Shown in pieces: positions 1-9,281 of a stretch of DNA of 64,000 nt. A program made the translations under genes and the position numbers. This DNA comes from Phycisphaeraceae bacterium (GTDB lineage Bacteria; Planctomycetota; Phycisphaerae; Phycisphaerales; Phycisphaeraceae): the NCBI GenBank assembly GCA_028277745.1, contig JANQFR010000045.1:1-64000 (forward strand), given 5' to 3'. Within the stretch, counting starts at the first letter, position 1. Each line of letters starts with the position of its first letter. Under the pieces are notes generated by a model, which saw nothing but the letters and a program-made list of their open reading frames with translations, was not told where the DNA came from and ran no database searches.

Positions 1-903
1 CGCCGCCAGCCTCTGCCGCCGCCACGGCTCTTCGCGGATCACCCGCAGCGCCGCGCCGATCGCCGCGGCCTGGTGCGCCGGCGCCCCGGTCGTGTAGATC
101 AGCGGCCGGGCCTTGTTGACCAGCGCCTCGATCACCGCCCGCGAGCCGGTCACGATCCCGCCGATCCCGCCCAGCGCCTTGCTCGCCGTGCTGACCACCG
201 CGGCGACGCGGTCGTCCACCCCCATCGCTTCGCACAACCCCGCGCCCGTTTCGCCCAGCACGCCCGTGCCGTGCGCTTCGTCCACGATCAGCTGCGCGTC
301 GCAGCGTTCGCACACGTCGCACAGCTCGGCGAGGTCCGCGGTGTCGCCGTCCATCGAGAACACCGCGTCGGTCACGACGAAACGGCGTCCTTCATGGGTC
401 TGCCGATGGCGTTGCAGCAGGCGTTCGAGCTTGGCGGTTTCGAGGTGGGGATAGCTGCGGACCTGGGCGCGGCTGGCGCGGGCGGCGTCGATTAGGCTCG
501 CGTGGTTGAGCTTGTCGACGCAGACCAGGTCCCCCGCGCCGGCCAGCGCGGTGAGCACGGCGAGGTTGGCCATGTAGCCGGTGGGCAGCAGCAAGGCGGC
601 CGGGGCGTGCTTGAAGGCGGCGAAGTCTTCTTCGAGTTGGTGGTGCGCGTCGAGGTGGCCGGTGACCAGCTTGCTGGCGCCCGCGCCCACGCCGTGCTCC
701 TCGATCGCGCGGGCGGCCGCCTCCTTGAGGCGCGGGTGGCCGCTGAGGCCGAGGTAGTCGTTGCCGGCGAGGTTGAGCATCCGCCGGCCGTCGACCTCGA
801 CCCACCGCCCGGCGCCGGGCAGGGGGCGCAGGCGGCGTCGCATCGACCGCGCCTCGAGCGCGTCGAGCTCGCGCTGCAGCGCCATGTCAAAGTCATCGGC
901 CAT
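1..903 (-). CDS. bioF: 8-amino-7-oxononanoate synthase (BioF-type), 3' part outside window
   Basis: This is an open frame of 301 codons read from an ATG at 901-903 down to the window edge with no stop, so the C-terminal quarter is missing. The encoded protein belongs to the alpha-oxoamine synthase family of PLP enzymes. BioF condenses pimeloyl-ACP or pimeloyl-CoA with alanine in biotin synthesis. Visible landmarks are LNLAGNDYLGL near residue 50, VDEAHGTGVLG with Asp208 and His211 for the cofactor ring, and STASKALGG with Lys242 as the Schiff-base lysine. The close relative glycine C-acetyltransferase (Kbl) is the main alternative. The start region with LNLAGNDYLGLSGHP favours BioF. The HU gene lies 29 bases upstream in the same direction. 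Confidence 0.85.
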   Translation of the reverse strand, partial: MADDFDMALQRELDALEARSMRRRLRPLPGAGRWVEVDGRRMLNLAGNDYLGLSGHPRLKEAAARAIEEHGVGAGASKLVTGHLDAHHQLEEDFAAFKHAPAALLLPTGYMANLAVLTALAGAGDLVCVDKLNHASLIDAARASRAQVRSYPHLETAKLERLLQRHRQTHEGRRFVVTDAVFSMDGDTADLAELCDVCERCDAQLIVDEAHGTGVLGETGAGLCEAMGVDDRVAAVVSTASKALGGIGGIVTGSRAVIEALVNKARPLIYTTGAPAHQAAAIGAALRVIREEPWRRQRLAA

Positions 904-932
904 GGGGCCCGCCGGCGTTGCGGGGCGCGGCG

Positions 933-1265
933 TCAATCGTCATCGTCTTCGACCACGACGCCGAGGTTGGCCGCCGAGCCGTCGGTCGCCAGGGTCTGTT
1001 TCATCAGCCGGCCGACCTTGAACTTGACGGTGCGCTTGGGCGGCACCTCGACCGGCTCAAGGGTCTTGGGGTTCTGCGCCATGCGGGCCTGGCGCTGCTT
1101 GACCTCGAACACGCCGAAGTCGCGGAACTCAAGGCGGTTGCCTTTGCCTAACTCAACGATAATGCTGTCGAGGAAGCTCTGGACGATCTTCTTGACCAGC
1201 ACGCGCTTCTGGCCGGTGGCGTCGGCGATCTGGTCGATGAGTTCTTTTTTCGTGATGGTGGACAT
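933..1265 (-). CDS. HU/IHF-family DNA-binding protein
   Basis: This 110-residue protein has the full HU fold. An N-terminal helical dimerisation part begins TKKELIDQIADATG. It is followed by EFRDFGVFEVKQR, the beta-arm region AQNPKTLEPVEVP with the conserved Asn-Pro that intercalates into DNA, and the closing VKFKVGRLMK. HU proteins bend DNA and compact the nucleoid. The family is about 90 residues. Here a further tail of about 17 residues ends in an acidic run (EDDDD), which is common in planctomycete versions as far as I recall. It lies just upstream of bioF in the same direction, and the 216-base gap on its other side separates it from the divergent def gene. Confidence 0.93.
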   Translation of the reverse strand: MSTITKKELIDQIADATGQKRVLVKKIVQSFLDSIIVELGKGNRLEFRDFGVFEVKQRQARMAQNPKTLEPVEVPPKRTVKFKVGRLMKQTLATDGSAANLGVVVEDDDD

Positions 1266-1481
1266 GGGTTGGGCCCCTCATTCTCGCGTCCGCGGCCTGG
1301 ACCGCGGCCGACCGACGTCAAAAGATGATGTAAAAACCCGGCTTACGCCGGCCCCACCCTCCCGGACAGGCCACTGGCAGTATGCCAATACCTTTCGGTC
1401 CGGTCAAGCCCCAACTCCATTCCCCGCCCAAATTTACCGCCTGCCTTGTCCCTGCCGGCCCCACGCCCTAACATCCGCGGG

Positions 1482-2003
1482 ATGGCTGTCCGTCCTGACC
1501 AGCTCCGTATCGTCCACTACCCCGACCCCGTGCTCCGACGCGTCGCCCAGCCGGTCGAGGCGGTCACCGACGAGGTCCGCGCCGTCGCCCGCCGTATGCT
1601 CCAGCTCATGCACGAGGCCCCCGGCGTGGGGCTGGCGGCCCCCCAGGTCGGCCTGCCCTGGCGGATGTTCGTCGCCAACCCCACCGGCGAGCCCGACGAC
1701 GACCGGGTTTTCATCAACCCCGTCCTCTCCGGCCCCTCCCGCGAGGCCGCCTCCCAGCAGGAGGGCTGCCTCTCGCTCCCGGGCATCCAGGGCGACATCA
1801 CCCGGCCGACCGCCATCACGATCACCGCCCTCGACCTCGACGGCCGGTCCTTCACCCTCACCAGCGACGACCTGCCCGCCCGCGTCTGGCAGCACGAGAC
1901 CGACCATCTGGATGGGGTTCTGATCATCGACAAGATGCCCCCCATCGACCGCCGCGCGAATCGGCGTCTGCTCAAGGAACTCGAAACCGCGGCGCCGGGC
2001 TAA
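1482..2003 (+). CDS. def: Peptide deformylase
   Basis: Def removes the N-formyl group from nascent proteins in the cytoplasm using a bound metal ion. All three family motifs are intact: GVGLAAPQVG at residues 48-57, EGCLSLPG with metal ligand Cys96, and QHETDHLDG with ligands His138 and His142 and catalytic Glu139. The ATG at 1482 gives a 173-residue protein of normal length. A TTG at 1446 would add 12 Pro-rich residues that the family does not have. The gene is followed after 28 bases by fmt, the classic def-fmt pair whose products remove and add the same formyl group. Confidence 0.96.
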   Translation: MAVRPDQLRIVHYPDPVLRRVAQPVEAVTDEVRAVARRMLQLMHEAPGVGLAAPQVGLPWRMFVANPTGEPDDDRVFINPVLSGPSREAASQQEGCLSLPGIQGDITRPTAITITALDLDGRSFTLTSDDLPARVWQHETDHLDGVLIIDKMPPIDRRANRRLLKELETAAPG

Positions 2004-2031
2004 CCCGCCGCCGCCGAGCCGTGTCGCCCGC

Positions 2032-3012
2032 ATGAAGCTGCTTTTCCTTGGCTCCGGCGCTTTTGGCCTCCCGACCCTCCGGGTTCTCCGTGAGGCGCAC
2101 ACCCTCGCCGCGGTGATTTCTCAGCCGGACAAGCCCGCCGGACGCAAGAAGACGCTGACCCCCACGCCGGTTTCGCGGTTTGCGTTGGAGGAGGGCCTGC
2201 CGCTGCTGCGGACCGACGATGTCAACACGCCGTCGTTCATCGAGCAGGTCGGCGGATTCCAGGCGGATGCGGCGGTGGTTATTGCGTTCGGCCAGAAGCT
2301 CGGCCCGCCGTTCATCGACGCGTTGGGCCGGCTCGCGGTCAACCTCCACGCGTCGCTGCTGCCCCGGTATCGCGGGGCGGCGCCGATCAACTGGGCGATG
2401 ATCCGCAACGAGCACGAAACCGGCGTCTGCGTCATCGGGCTGGCGCAGAAGATGGACGCCGGCGACGTCTATGCGGCCGCCGCCACGCCGATCGACCCCA
2501 TGGAGACCGCCGGCGAACTCCATGATCGTCTGGCCGAGCTGGGCCCGGCGACGGTGCTGCAGGTGCTGGAGGACCTGGAGCACAACCGCCTCCATCCCCG
2601 GCCGCAGGACCACGACGCCGCCACCCTCGCCCCCAAGCTCAAGAAGCACGACGGCACGGTCGACTTCAGCCAGCCCGCTTTCGACGTGCGCGCCCGCATC
2701 CACGGCCTGACCCCCTGGCCGGGGTGCCAGGTCCTCTGGCGTTCGTCGGCCACGGGCAAGACCCAGCCGCTGTTTCTCCGCCGCGTCAGCTCCGAGCCGG
2801 ACGACATGATCTGCTTCCCCGGCCTCGAACAAGCCGAGCCCCGCCCCGAGCCGGGCCTGATCCTCCCCGACGCCCGCGTCGCCGTCGCCGACGGCGCTCT
2901 GCAGCTGCGGGAACTCCAGCTCCCCGGCAAACGCCTGCTCCCGATCGCCGAGTTCACCCGCGGCCACCCCCTGCACCCCGGCGACCAGCTCATCCCGATG
3001 GCCGCGGATTAG
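2032..3012 (+). CDS. fmt: Methionyl-tRNA formyltransferase
   Basis: Fmt transfers a formyl group from 10-formyl-tetrahydrofolate to initiator Met-tRNA. The 326-residue length is typical. The N-terminal Rossmann domain starts KLLFLGSGAFGLPTL. The folate/catalytic site is shown by NLHASLLPRYRGAAPINWA (Asn104, His106) and by MDAGD with Asp144. The C-terminal tRNA-binding domain begins around residue 205 with KKHDGTVDF and includes the region GLTPWPG. It follows def by 28 bases and is presumably co-transcribed with it. Confidence 0.96.
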   Translation: MKLLFLGSGAFGLPTLRVLREAHTLAAVISQPDKPAGRKKTLTPTPVSRFALEEGLPLLRTDDVNTPSFIEQVGGFQADAAVVIAFGQKLGPPFIDALGRLAVNLHASLLPRYRGAAPINWAMIRNEHETGVCVIGLAQKMDAGDVYAAAATPIDPMETAGELHDRLAELGPATVLQVLEDLEHNRLHPRPQDHDAATLAPKLKKHDGTVDFSQPAFDVRARIHGLTPWPGCQVLWRSSATGKTQPLFLRRVSSEPDDMICFPGLEQAEPRPEPGLILPDARVAVADGALQLRELQLPGKRLLPIAEFTRGHPLHPGDQLIPMAAD

Positions 3013-3167
3013 GCCCGGGATGAAGGCCCAACCCGGGAACGTGGAAAGCCAGACAAGCGACACGGCTCGATACCGGGCTTTCGGTCCTTTACCGAGAAAC
3101 AAAGACCCGCCGGCAACATGGGCGCTCCGTCGCACGCGGACTCAGGCTCTATTAGCATACAGCCCCC

Positions 3168-5315
3168 ATGAAGGAACTCCGCCTGATCCTTTTCCCCGCC
3201 GGCGGCGGCATCCTCGCGGGGGTCTTTTTCGGCGAATACTGCACAATCCTTGCGCCGTTCGGGGCCGCCTACGTCATGCTCCTGCAGGCCGCGGTCTACC
3301 CCTACGTGATCGCCTCGCTCCTGCACGGCCTGGGCAGCCTCAAGCCCGCCCAGGCGTTCAACCTCTTCCGCCACGGCTGGGTTATCTATGTGCTCGCCTG
3401 GGTCCTGACCTTCGCGTCGCTGCTCGTCGTCGCCCTGGGCATCCCCCCCACCGACTCGCCCGTCGCCACCACGCCCGGCTCGTCCGGCTTCGACCTGATG
3501 GATGTCATCAACCTGGTCATCCCCAAGGACATCGTCGGCGCCATCGCCCAGAACTACGTCCCGGCCGTCATCGTCTTCTGTGTGGCCTACGGCGTCGCCA
3601 TGCAGCGGCTCGACGACAAGAGCGCCATGCTCAGCATCCTCGACGGCGTGAAACGCATGAGCCTCCAGTTCTGGAAGTGGGTCATCAAGCTCGTCCCGTT
3701 CGCCGTGTTCGCTCTCGTGGCCGACACCGCCGGGTCCACCGCTCTGGCCAACCTCGAGCACCTGGGCTCATTCCTCGTCCTGCTGTTCGGCGTCTCGGTC
3801 ATCCTCGCGTTCTGGATGCTCCCCGCCGTCATGACCGCGCTGGCGCCCCTGCGCTACCGCGAGGTCCTCGTCGACCTGCGTTCGGCCATGCTCGTCTCGC
3901 TCGCCACGACGCTGTCGGTCACCGCCCTGCCCTACATCACCGAGGCCACCCGCAAGGTCGCCAACCAGCTCGACGTCCCCAAAGAAGAGTCCGAGGACGT
4001 CATCGGCACCAACCTCTCGATGATCTACGTCATCGGCCAACTCGGCAACTTCTTCGTGCTGCTGTTCATCCTCTTCGCGCTCTATTTCTTCCAGACCCCC
4101 GAGCCGCTGGGCAACCAGGTCCTGCTGCCGTTCATGACGTTTCTCTCGAACCTCGGCTCGCCCACCGCGACCGTCAACGGCGTGGTCTTCCTCAGCTCGT
4201 GGCTCCAGCTGCCCGACGCGGCGCCGGAGCTGTACGTCGAGCTGCTGGTCATCATCCGCTACGGCATGCTCATGACCACCGCCACCGGCTTCGGGTTCCT
4301 CAGCATCCTGGTCACCCTCGCCTACTTCGGCAAGCTGCGGCTGCGCCTGGGCAAGCTGGTGATGGCGGTCGCGTTGCCGATGGCGGCCATCGCGGCCCTC
4401 GCCCTGGGCACGCGCGCCGTCCAGGAGACTTTCGTGGGCAATGAACGCCGCCCGTACCTGAACTTCACGCTCGCCCCGGGCATCATCGAGGGCGTCGACG
4501 TGACCTACCGATCCCTGTCCGACCCGGGCCGACCCAACGCCGCCGACAACCCCTCCGTGCTCGACCGCATCCAGCAGACCGGCGAGCTGTGGGTCGGCTA
4601 CAACGACGGCATCATCCCGTTCAGCTACCGCAACCGCAACGACGAGTTGGTCGGTTACGACATCGAAGCCGCTTATTCCCTCGCCCACAGCCTCAACGTC
4701 AAGCTGATTTTTGTCCCTTTCGAGTGGGAGAAGCTCCACGACGACCTGGAGGCCGGGCGGTTCGACATCGCCATGGCCGGCATCTACGTCACCAACCGCC
4801 GGCTCTTCAACCTGGACGTCGCTTCGCCTTACTTCAACAGCCCCATCGCCTTGTTTGCACCGCGCAAGGGGATCGAACGGTTCTCGTCCCGGTCGACCAT
4901 CAACGCCATCGATGGCCTGCGCGTCGGCTCCTTCGACGACCCGGTGCTGATCCCGCTGATCAAGCGGCTGTTCCCCAACGCCGAGCGGGTGGTCGTCGAT
5001 TCGTACGCCCATCTCCCCGACTTCGACGAGATTGATGCGGCCATCTGGTCCCTGGACCAGGCCACCGCCATGGCCGCCGCCCACCCGGGCATCCAGGCGA
5101 TCGCCCCCAAAGACATGGGCAGCAACCTGCTCTTCGCCTACCTGATGCCCCCGCACGCGACCGAGTGGCGTCAATACGTCGACTACTGGCAGGAGATCCG
5201 CCGGCGGTCGGGCGAACTCGCCGACGCCCAGGACTACTGGCTCAACGGCGCATCCCGCGCCGATCGCAAGCCCCGCTGGTGCATCCTGCGCGACGTCCTG
5301 GGATGGGTGAACTAA
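3168..5315 (+). CDS. Dicarboxylate/amino-acid:cation symporter fused to a C-terminal solute-binding domain
   Basis: The 715-residue protein has two parts. Residues 1 to about 425 form a multi-helix membrane domain of the sodium:dicarboxylate symporter (SDF/DAACS) family. Its re-entrant loops are recognisable as TTLSVTALPYITEATRK and SNLGSPTATVNGVV, but the usual Asn-Met-Asp-Gly-Thr motif is replaced by NLSMIYVIGQ. From about residue 465 (TGELWVGYNDGIIPFSYRN) to about 700 there is a family 3 periplasmic solute-binding domain of the kind found in amino-acid ABC systems, including GYDIEAAYSLA and FDIAMAGIYVT. The binding domain would be tethered at the outer face of the inner membrane. The substrate is unknown; amino acids or dicarboxylates are likely. 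It is separated from fmt by 155 bases. Confidence 0.85.
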   Translation: MKELRLILFPAGGGILAGVFFGEYCTILAPFGAAYVMLLQAAVYPYVIASLLHGLGSLKPAQAFNLFRHGWVIYVLAWVLTFASLLVVALGIPPTDSPVATTPGSSGFDLMDVINLVIPKDIVGAIAQNYVPAVIVFCVAYGVAMQRLDDKSAMLSILDGVKRMSLQFWKWVIKLVPFAVFALVADTAGSTALANLEHLGSFLVLLFGVSVILAFWMLPAVMTALAPLRYREVLVDLRSAMLVSLATTLSVTALPYITEATRKVANQLDVPKEESEDVIGTNLSMIYVIGQLGNFFVLLFILFALYFFQTPEPLGNQVLLPFMTFLSNLGSPTATVNGVVFLSSWLQLPDAAPELYVELLVIIRYGMLMTTATGFGFLSILVTLAYFGKLRLRLGKLVMAVALPMAAIAALALGTRAVQETFVGNERRPYLNFTLAPGIIEGVDVTYRSLSDPGRPNAADNPSVLDRIQQTGELWVGYNDGIIPFSYRNRNDELVGYDIEAAYSLAHSLNVKLIFVPFEWEKLHDDLEAGRFDIAMAGIYVTNRRLFNLDVASPYFNSPIALFAPRKGIERFSSRSTINAIDGLRVGSFDDPVLIPLIKRLFPNAERVVVDSYAHLPDFDEIDAAIWSLDQATAMAAAHPGIQAIAPKDMGSNLLFAYLMPPHATEWRQYVDYWQEIRRRSGELADAQDYWLNGASRADRKPRWCILRDVLGWVN

Positions 5316-5365
5316 CCGGTGTCGGCATGTGCTCCCGCCGTCCATGCGCGGGTGATGTCTTTCGT

Positions 5366-5441
5366 AGCCGCGACGTCCTCGTCGCGGTCGTGTCGTCTTA
5401 TGGTTCACGCCTCGGCGGACCGCGACGAGGACGTCGCGGCT
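5366..5441. repeat. Perfect 24-base inverted repeat, REP/terminator-like
   Basis: Two 24-base arms (5366-5389 and 5418-5441) are exact reverse complements separated by 28 bases. Each arm is itself a hairpin, with CCGCGACG and CGTCGCGG around a 4-base loop. The element sits between the converging ends of the symporter gene and the beta-helix gene. It could act as a bidirectional terminator or be a REP/BIME-type repeat. Confidence 0.75.
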
Positions 5442-5466
5442 GAAAACAAAGTGAATGACGCAGGCT

Positions 5467-7842
5467 TTACTCCGCCGCCTCGCCCAGGTGCAGATGGGCG
5501 AACCACGCCGATTTGCCCTGGGCGTGCGCGTTTTGCTTGAATCGGCAGAGCACGCCCACCTGGGTCGCGTTTTCCGCGACGAAGTCGATCGTGACCGGGG
5601 TCCAGCCTTTGCCGTTCCACGGGCCGTTGATCCGGGCCAGCTCTTTCCGGTCGCGGAGCTTGACCTGGAGCATGGCGACGGACCCGCCCGAGCCGTTGAT
5701 CCAGCCGGTCAGACGGTACTTCCGGTTCGGCGTGACGGGGACCCACTGGGTGACCTCGCCCAGCCCGTTGCGGGCGCCGAGGATGTTGACGCGCAGCGAC
5801 TGCTCAATGCCGTCGGGCTGCTGGTCCCGGTCGACGGCGACCTGGTGGCGGACCTGATCGCTCAGCGTGACGCGCCAGCCGACGGGGCGGCCGTCCTCCT
5901 GGACCCGAGCGAAGTCGCCGTTGTGGAGCAGGTTTTCGCCGGCGGGCTCGAGGGCGTGGGGATCGATGTCGCCGGCGGGCGTGATGGAGGTGAAGTCGAT
6001 CCGCGCGGATGCGCCCGGCTCATGCTTCGGCGGGCCGGCCCAGCGTTCGACGGCGTCGCCGCGGAGGTTGGGCGCCCCGTCGTTGCGCAGCCGGTCGCCG
6101 ATCTCCAGCACGCGCCGGGGTTGGGCGTCGGCGGGTGGCCAGTACCCGGCCTCGGGGAGGTTTTTCACGTCTTCGCGGGCACGGGGGATGGCCGGCATCG
6201 GCGCCCCGGCCTGCAGGGCGCCGGCGTCGGGCGCGTCGCCCGTGAAGTAGCCCGGCTCCAGCCCGGGCAGCGCCCGGCCCAGCAGCCGGGTGAGGTCGGC
6301 CCCGGAGCCGATCGCGGGGCTGTCGGCGCGCAGCGCGACGTTCAGCTCCGCCAATGCTTCAAAGCCCGGCCCCCGATCGGTCACCCACCGGCTGTTCGCA
6401 TCCATCCCCAGGCGGGCGGCCAGCGCCCGGGTCTCCTCCCAGCCCTCGCTCTCGCCCCGGCGAACGAAGACGTTGTAGTCGCTCATCCAGTCCGGGTCTA
6501 CGCTTGAGCTGTTCAACCACCACGCCTGACAATAGAACAGGTTGTTGAGGAAGTGGTAGTCCCTGGCCCTCGCCGGATCGCGGACCTTGTTGCTCGCCAC
6601 CGCCGGCCCCGCGGTCGAGGTGTTGTGGTAGACGTACACCTCCGTGCCGGGCGCGCCGCCCTCGAAGATGCGGAAGTCCTCGCGGCAGTTGAAGAAGATG
6701 TTGCGGTAGGCGTAGAGCGGCCCGGCGTCGACGTGCTTGATGCGGAATCCGCAGATCGCGTTGATCACCAGGTTGTCATGCCACCGCCCGTCGGCCTGGG
6801 AGCCGGACGGCTCGAGCGCGTCGTCGGAGATGTCGGTCACGCGGTTGTGGTGAACCTTCATGCCGCGGTTCTGGTCCGGCGCGTTGGCCCATTCCTCGAT
6901 GCCGCCCCAGTGTTGATGGACAAGGTTGTCGTGGATCTGGTGGCCGCCGGAAGACCGCAACGCGCGGATGCCGAAGCTGTCCCAGTAGCCGGCGCGTTTG
7001 ACGGCGAGCCAGTTGGTCCAGTTCTCGCGGCCCTGGGTGGGCCCGTGCCGCGGCGCCGGGCCGGTCACGGCGTAGGGATAGGCGCTGATATCATTGAACC
7101 GCACCGTGGCCCGGTCGGTGTTCTCCGCCAGCCACACGCCGTGACGCGTGGGGCCGATCGTGCAGTGCTCGATCACGGCCCCGAGCGAATCGGCGACGTA
7201 GACGCCGATCCAGCCGGTGCGGATCGCGACGTTGCGCAGCACCACCCGATCCGCGCCGTCGATCAGCACCACCGGGCGCTTCGTGCCCAGCGCCCAGGTC
7301 ATCGTGGACGGGTCGCGCCCGTCGCGGAAACGCACGTAGATCTGCTGCTCGTCGTCGTTGGTCATCGCCAGGGCTTCGATGCCCTTGAGCGTGCGTCCGT
7401 CCGGCCCGTTGCGGAACAGATCGGGCCACGGCGTCTTCGCGGCGCCGAGCCTGGAGCGGCGGTAGTGGAGCTGGGTGAGTGTTTTGCCATCCGCGGTGAA
7501 GAAATACGGCCGCCAGTCGACCGCCGCGCGGTAGAGCCCCGGGGCGATGTCGAACGCCGGCGCCCACGCCAACTCGGTCTCGCGGCGCCCGTCGATGACA
7601 GCGCCGTCCCGCCCCTCGACCGTGATCGGCTTGCCGTGCTCACCACTGCGCGGGAACCGGATGCGCTCGCGATAGATGCCGGGGGCCAACCTGACGGTGT
7701 CGCCGGGTTGCGCCTGGTCGAGCGCCTCCTGGATCGTGACCGGGCCGTCGGGGGCGACGTCGATGACGCGCGCCGCCGTCGCGGGATTCAAGAGCGCCAG
7801 CACGAGGCCCGTCAAAACCCCCGGCACAAAACGATGGTTCAT
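5467..7842 (-). CDS. Secreted right-handed beta-helix protein with C-terminal carbohydrate-binding-like domain
   Basis: The 791-residue protein starts with a signal peptide (about residues 1-23, ending ATAARV). It then shows the typical opening of pectate-lyase-like beta-helix proteins (TIQEALDQAQPGDTVRLAPGIYRERI). Repeated strand-turn units such as VVLRNVAIRTG, AVIEHCTIGPT, HQIHDNLVHQH and MKVHHNRVTDIS run to about residue 450. From about residue 645 (NLLHNGDFARV) to the end there is a jelly-roll-like module resembling carbohydrate-binding domains. The family includes polysaccharide lyases, epimerases and non-enzymatic proteins, and I cannot identify catalytic residues. It is the last gene of the LacI-led operon, 39 bases after the pseudopilin gene, which suggests a role in polysaccharide breakdown. 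Confidence 0.85.
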   Translation of the reverse strand: MNHRFVPGVLTGLVLALLNPATAARVIDVAPDGPVTIQEALDQAQPGDTVRLAPGIYRERIRFPRSGEHGKPITVEGRDGAVIDGRRETELAWAPAFDIAPGLYRAAVDWRPYFFTADGKTLTQLHYRRSRLGAAKTPWPDLFRNGPDGRTLKGIEALAMTNDDEQQIYVRFRDGRDPSTMTWALGTKRPVVLIDGADRVVLRNVAIRTGWIGVYVADSLGAVIEHCTIGPTRHGVWLAENTDRATVRFNDISAYPYAVTGPAPRHGPTQGRENWTNWLAVKRAGYWDSFGIRALRSSGGHQIHDNLVHQHWGGIEEWANAPDQNRGMKVHHNRVTDISDDALEPSGSQADGRWHDNLVINAICGFRIKHVDAGPLYAYRNIFFNCREDFRIFEGGAPGTEVYVYHNTSTAGPAVASNKVRDPARARDYHFLNNLFYCQAWWLNSSSVDPDWMSDYNVFVRRGESEGWEETRALAARLGMDANSRWVTDRGPGFEALAELNVALRADSPAIGSGADLTRLLGRALPGLEPGYFTGDAPDAGALQAGAPMPAIPRAREDVKNLPEAGYWPPADAQPRRVLEIGDRLRNDGAPNLRGDAVERWAGPPKHEPGASARIDFTSITPAGDIDPHALEPAGENLLHNGDFARVQEDGRPVGWRVTLSDQVRHQVAVDRDQQPDGIEQSLRVNILGARNGLGEVTQWVPVTPNRKYRLTGWINGSGGSVAMLQVKLRDRKELARINGPWNGKGWTPVTIDFVAENATQVGVLCRFKQNAHAQGKSAWFAHLHLGEAAE

Positions 7843-7881
7843 GAATGCGAACTCCTTGGTCTGGTCCGGCGGCGTCGCCGG

Positions 7882-8610
7882 TCATCGGCCCTGCCAGAAC
7901 TCCGGCCCGCCCCCGAAGAACGTGTCGAAGGGGATCTCCTCTTCGTTGAGGTTCTCGGCGTGGGCGTCGATGAAGAGCGTGTTGCTGGTCGCGCCGGGGT
8001 GGTGCAGCGTCATCTCGACGTGGTGATGGCCGTAGTAGTTGGAGGTGTAATTGGCCCACCGCCAGTCGTTGATCCCGCCCCCGCGAAACATGTGCTGCTC
8101 GGTGAGCAGCACGACCGCGGCCGGCGAAGCGATCCGGTGGATGTCGGCGGTCGTGTTCTGGGACTGGTGGATCGGCCCGCCCGACTCTTTGTGCAGCCGC
8201 GTGTTCAGTGAGTAGGGGCGGTTGAAGCTGGTGTCCGCCTTCACCGCCGACTCCACGGGGCAGTTGAGAACCGTGTCTTCGTAAAGGTCGCCCCGGTTCT
8301 TCTTGGGCGGCTTGTCGTTGTTGCCCATCGCGTAGGGCCAGATTTCGCGCGGCCATGCGGACTCGCGGAGATCGGTCTCGCTGTAGGTCTTGCTGTACAG
8401 CCGCACCGGCATGTAGCCGTTGTTGTCCATCGCGTAGCTCTGGATCGCGATCCCCATCTGCCGGAGGTTGCTGAGGCAGGCGGCGGACCAGGCGGTTGCG
8501 CGGGCCTGCTTAAGCGCGGGCAGCAGCAACGCCATCAACAACGCGATGATGCTGACAACGACCAGCAGCTCGATCAGGGTGAACGCTCGTCTGGAAGGGA
8601 TTTGTGTCAT
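7882..8610 (-). CDS. Pseudopilin-like protein with prepilin N-terminal motif
   Basis: The 242-residue protein has the prepilin peptidase signature [18 protein letters not shown] near its N-terminus, followed by a hydrophobic helix, a globular part, and [14 protein letters not shown], a variant of the H-X9-DG motif of planctomycete pseudopilins. Such proteins are cut and methylated by a prepilin peptidase and assembled into type II secretion or pilus-like filaments. I chose the ATG at 8608-8610 because it overlaps the stop of the upstream PEP-CTERM gene as ATGA. A start at 8649 would lie inside that gene. The tight coupling implies that the two products are made together. Confidence 0.9.
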   Translation of the reverse strand: MTQIPSRRAFTLIELLVVVSIIALLMALLLPALKQARATAWSAACLSNLRQMGIAIQSYAMDNNGYMPVRLYSKTYSETDLRESAWPREIWPYAMGNNDKPPKKNRGDLYEDTVLNCPVESAVKADTSFNRPYSLNTRLHKESGGPIHQSQNTTADIHRIASPAAVVLLTEQHMFRGGGINDWRWANYTSNYYGHHHVEMTLHHPGATSNTLFIDAHAENLNEEEIPFDTFFGGGPEFWQGR

Positions 8611-9281
8611 CTGCGGCTCAAGCCTTTCTTCGGCCGGGCGAGCAGGCATGCGCCGCCCAGCCCGACGAGCAGCCCGGCGGCCGGCTCAGGGACCGCGGTC
8701 ACGACGATGTTGTCCAACTGAAAGTCTTCGCTGCCCGCGCTGGAGTTGGTCCGGAACCGCAGCCTGAACGTGCTCGCGTCGCCGTAATAGGACTGCGGGA
8801 TCGTGATGGAGTAGCTGGTGAACCCCACCGCGCCCGCGCCATTGGCGTCCGACAGGGTCAGGGCGGCGCCGGTGTAGGTCCCGCCGCCCCCGTCGGCGCC
8901 TCCCTGGTCGACCAGCACGGTCTCGAAACCGCCGCCGAAGTCGATATCGAAGCCGATCAGGCCCTCACCGGTCTCCGTCGAGCTGAGCTGGGCGAAGTCA
9001 AAAGAAATCTCGAGCCCGGGCGCCCCCGCGAGGTCGACCGCCGATTTCAGAGTCACCGCGCGGTTCGGGCCGTCGCGGACAAAAAGGCTGTTGCTCCCGT
9101 CGCTGGCCGCCGCCGAGCTGACCGTGATGGCGCCGTTGGAGACGTCCCAGAGCGTCGGGTTGTTGCCCGCGGTTTCCGCCGGCGGCTCGAAGCTATCGGC
9201 GAACAGCGCGGCGCCGGCGGGCGCCGTCGCGGCCGCGACCATCGCCGCGGCCACGGCCGGGCGTGTGAATCGGGGTCTCAT
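8607..9281 (-). CDS. PEP-CTERM sorting-domain surface protein
   Basis: The 224-residue protein has a signal peptide (about 1-24) and a central beta-sandwich-like region rich in Gly, Ser and Asp. Its C-terminus is a canonical exosortase sorting signal: [19 protein letters not shown] followed by the basic end RPKKGLSRR. The Pro-Glu-Pro motif is cut by exosortase, and a candidate enzyme is encoded at 28782-30860. The middle region ([10 protein letters not shown]-type strands; DFQLDNIVV before the signal) resembles carbohydrate-binding or lectin-like PEP-CTERM proteins, but I cannot assign a ligand. Both ends overlap the neighbouring genes by ATGA: the LacI gene upstream and the pseudopilin gene downstream. 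Confidence 0.92.
   Translation of the reverse strand: MRPRFTRPAVAAAMVAAATAPAGAALFADSFEPPAETAGNNPTLWDVSNGAITVSSAAASDGSNSLFVRDGPNRAVTLKSAVDLAGAPGLEISFDFAQLSSTETGEGLIGFDIDFGGGFETVLVDQGGADGGGGTYTGAALTLSDANGAGAVGFTSYSITIPQSYYGDASTFRLRFRTNSSAGSEDFQLDNIVVTAVPEPAAGLLVGLGGACLLARPKKGLSRR

Noticed and set aside
1972-3135. 387-codon minus-strand frame over fmt
   Set aside because: It is antisense to fmt, whose motifs and position after def are unmistakable.
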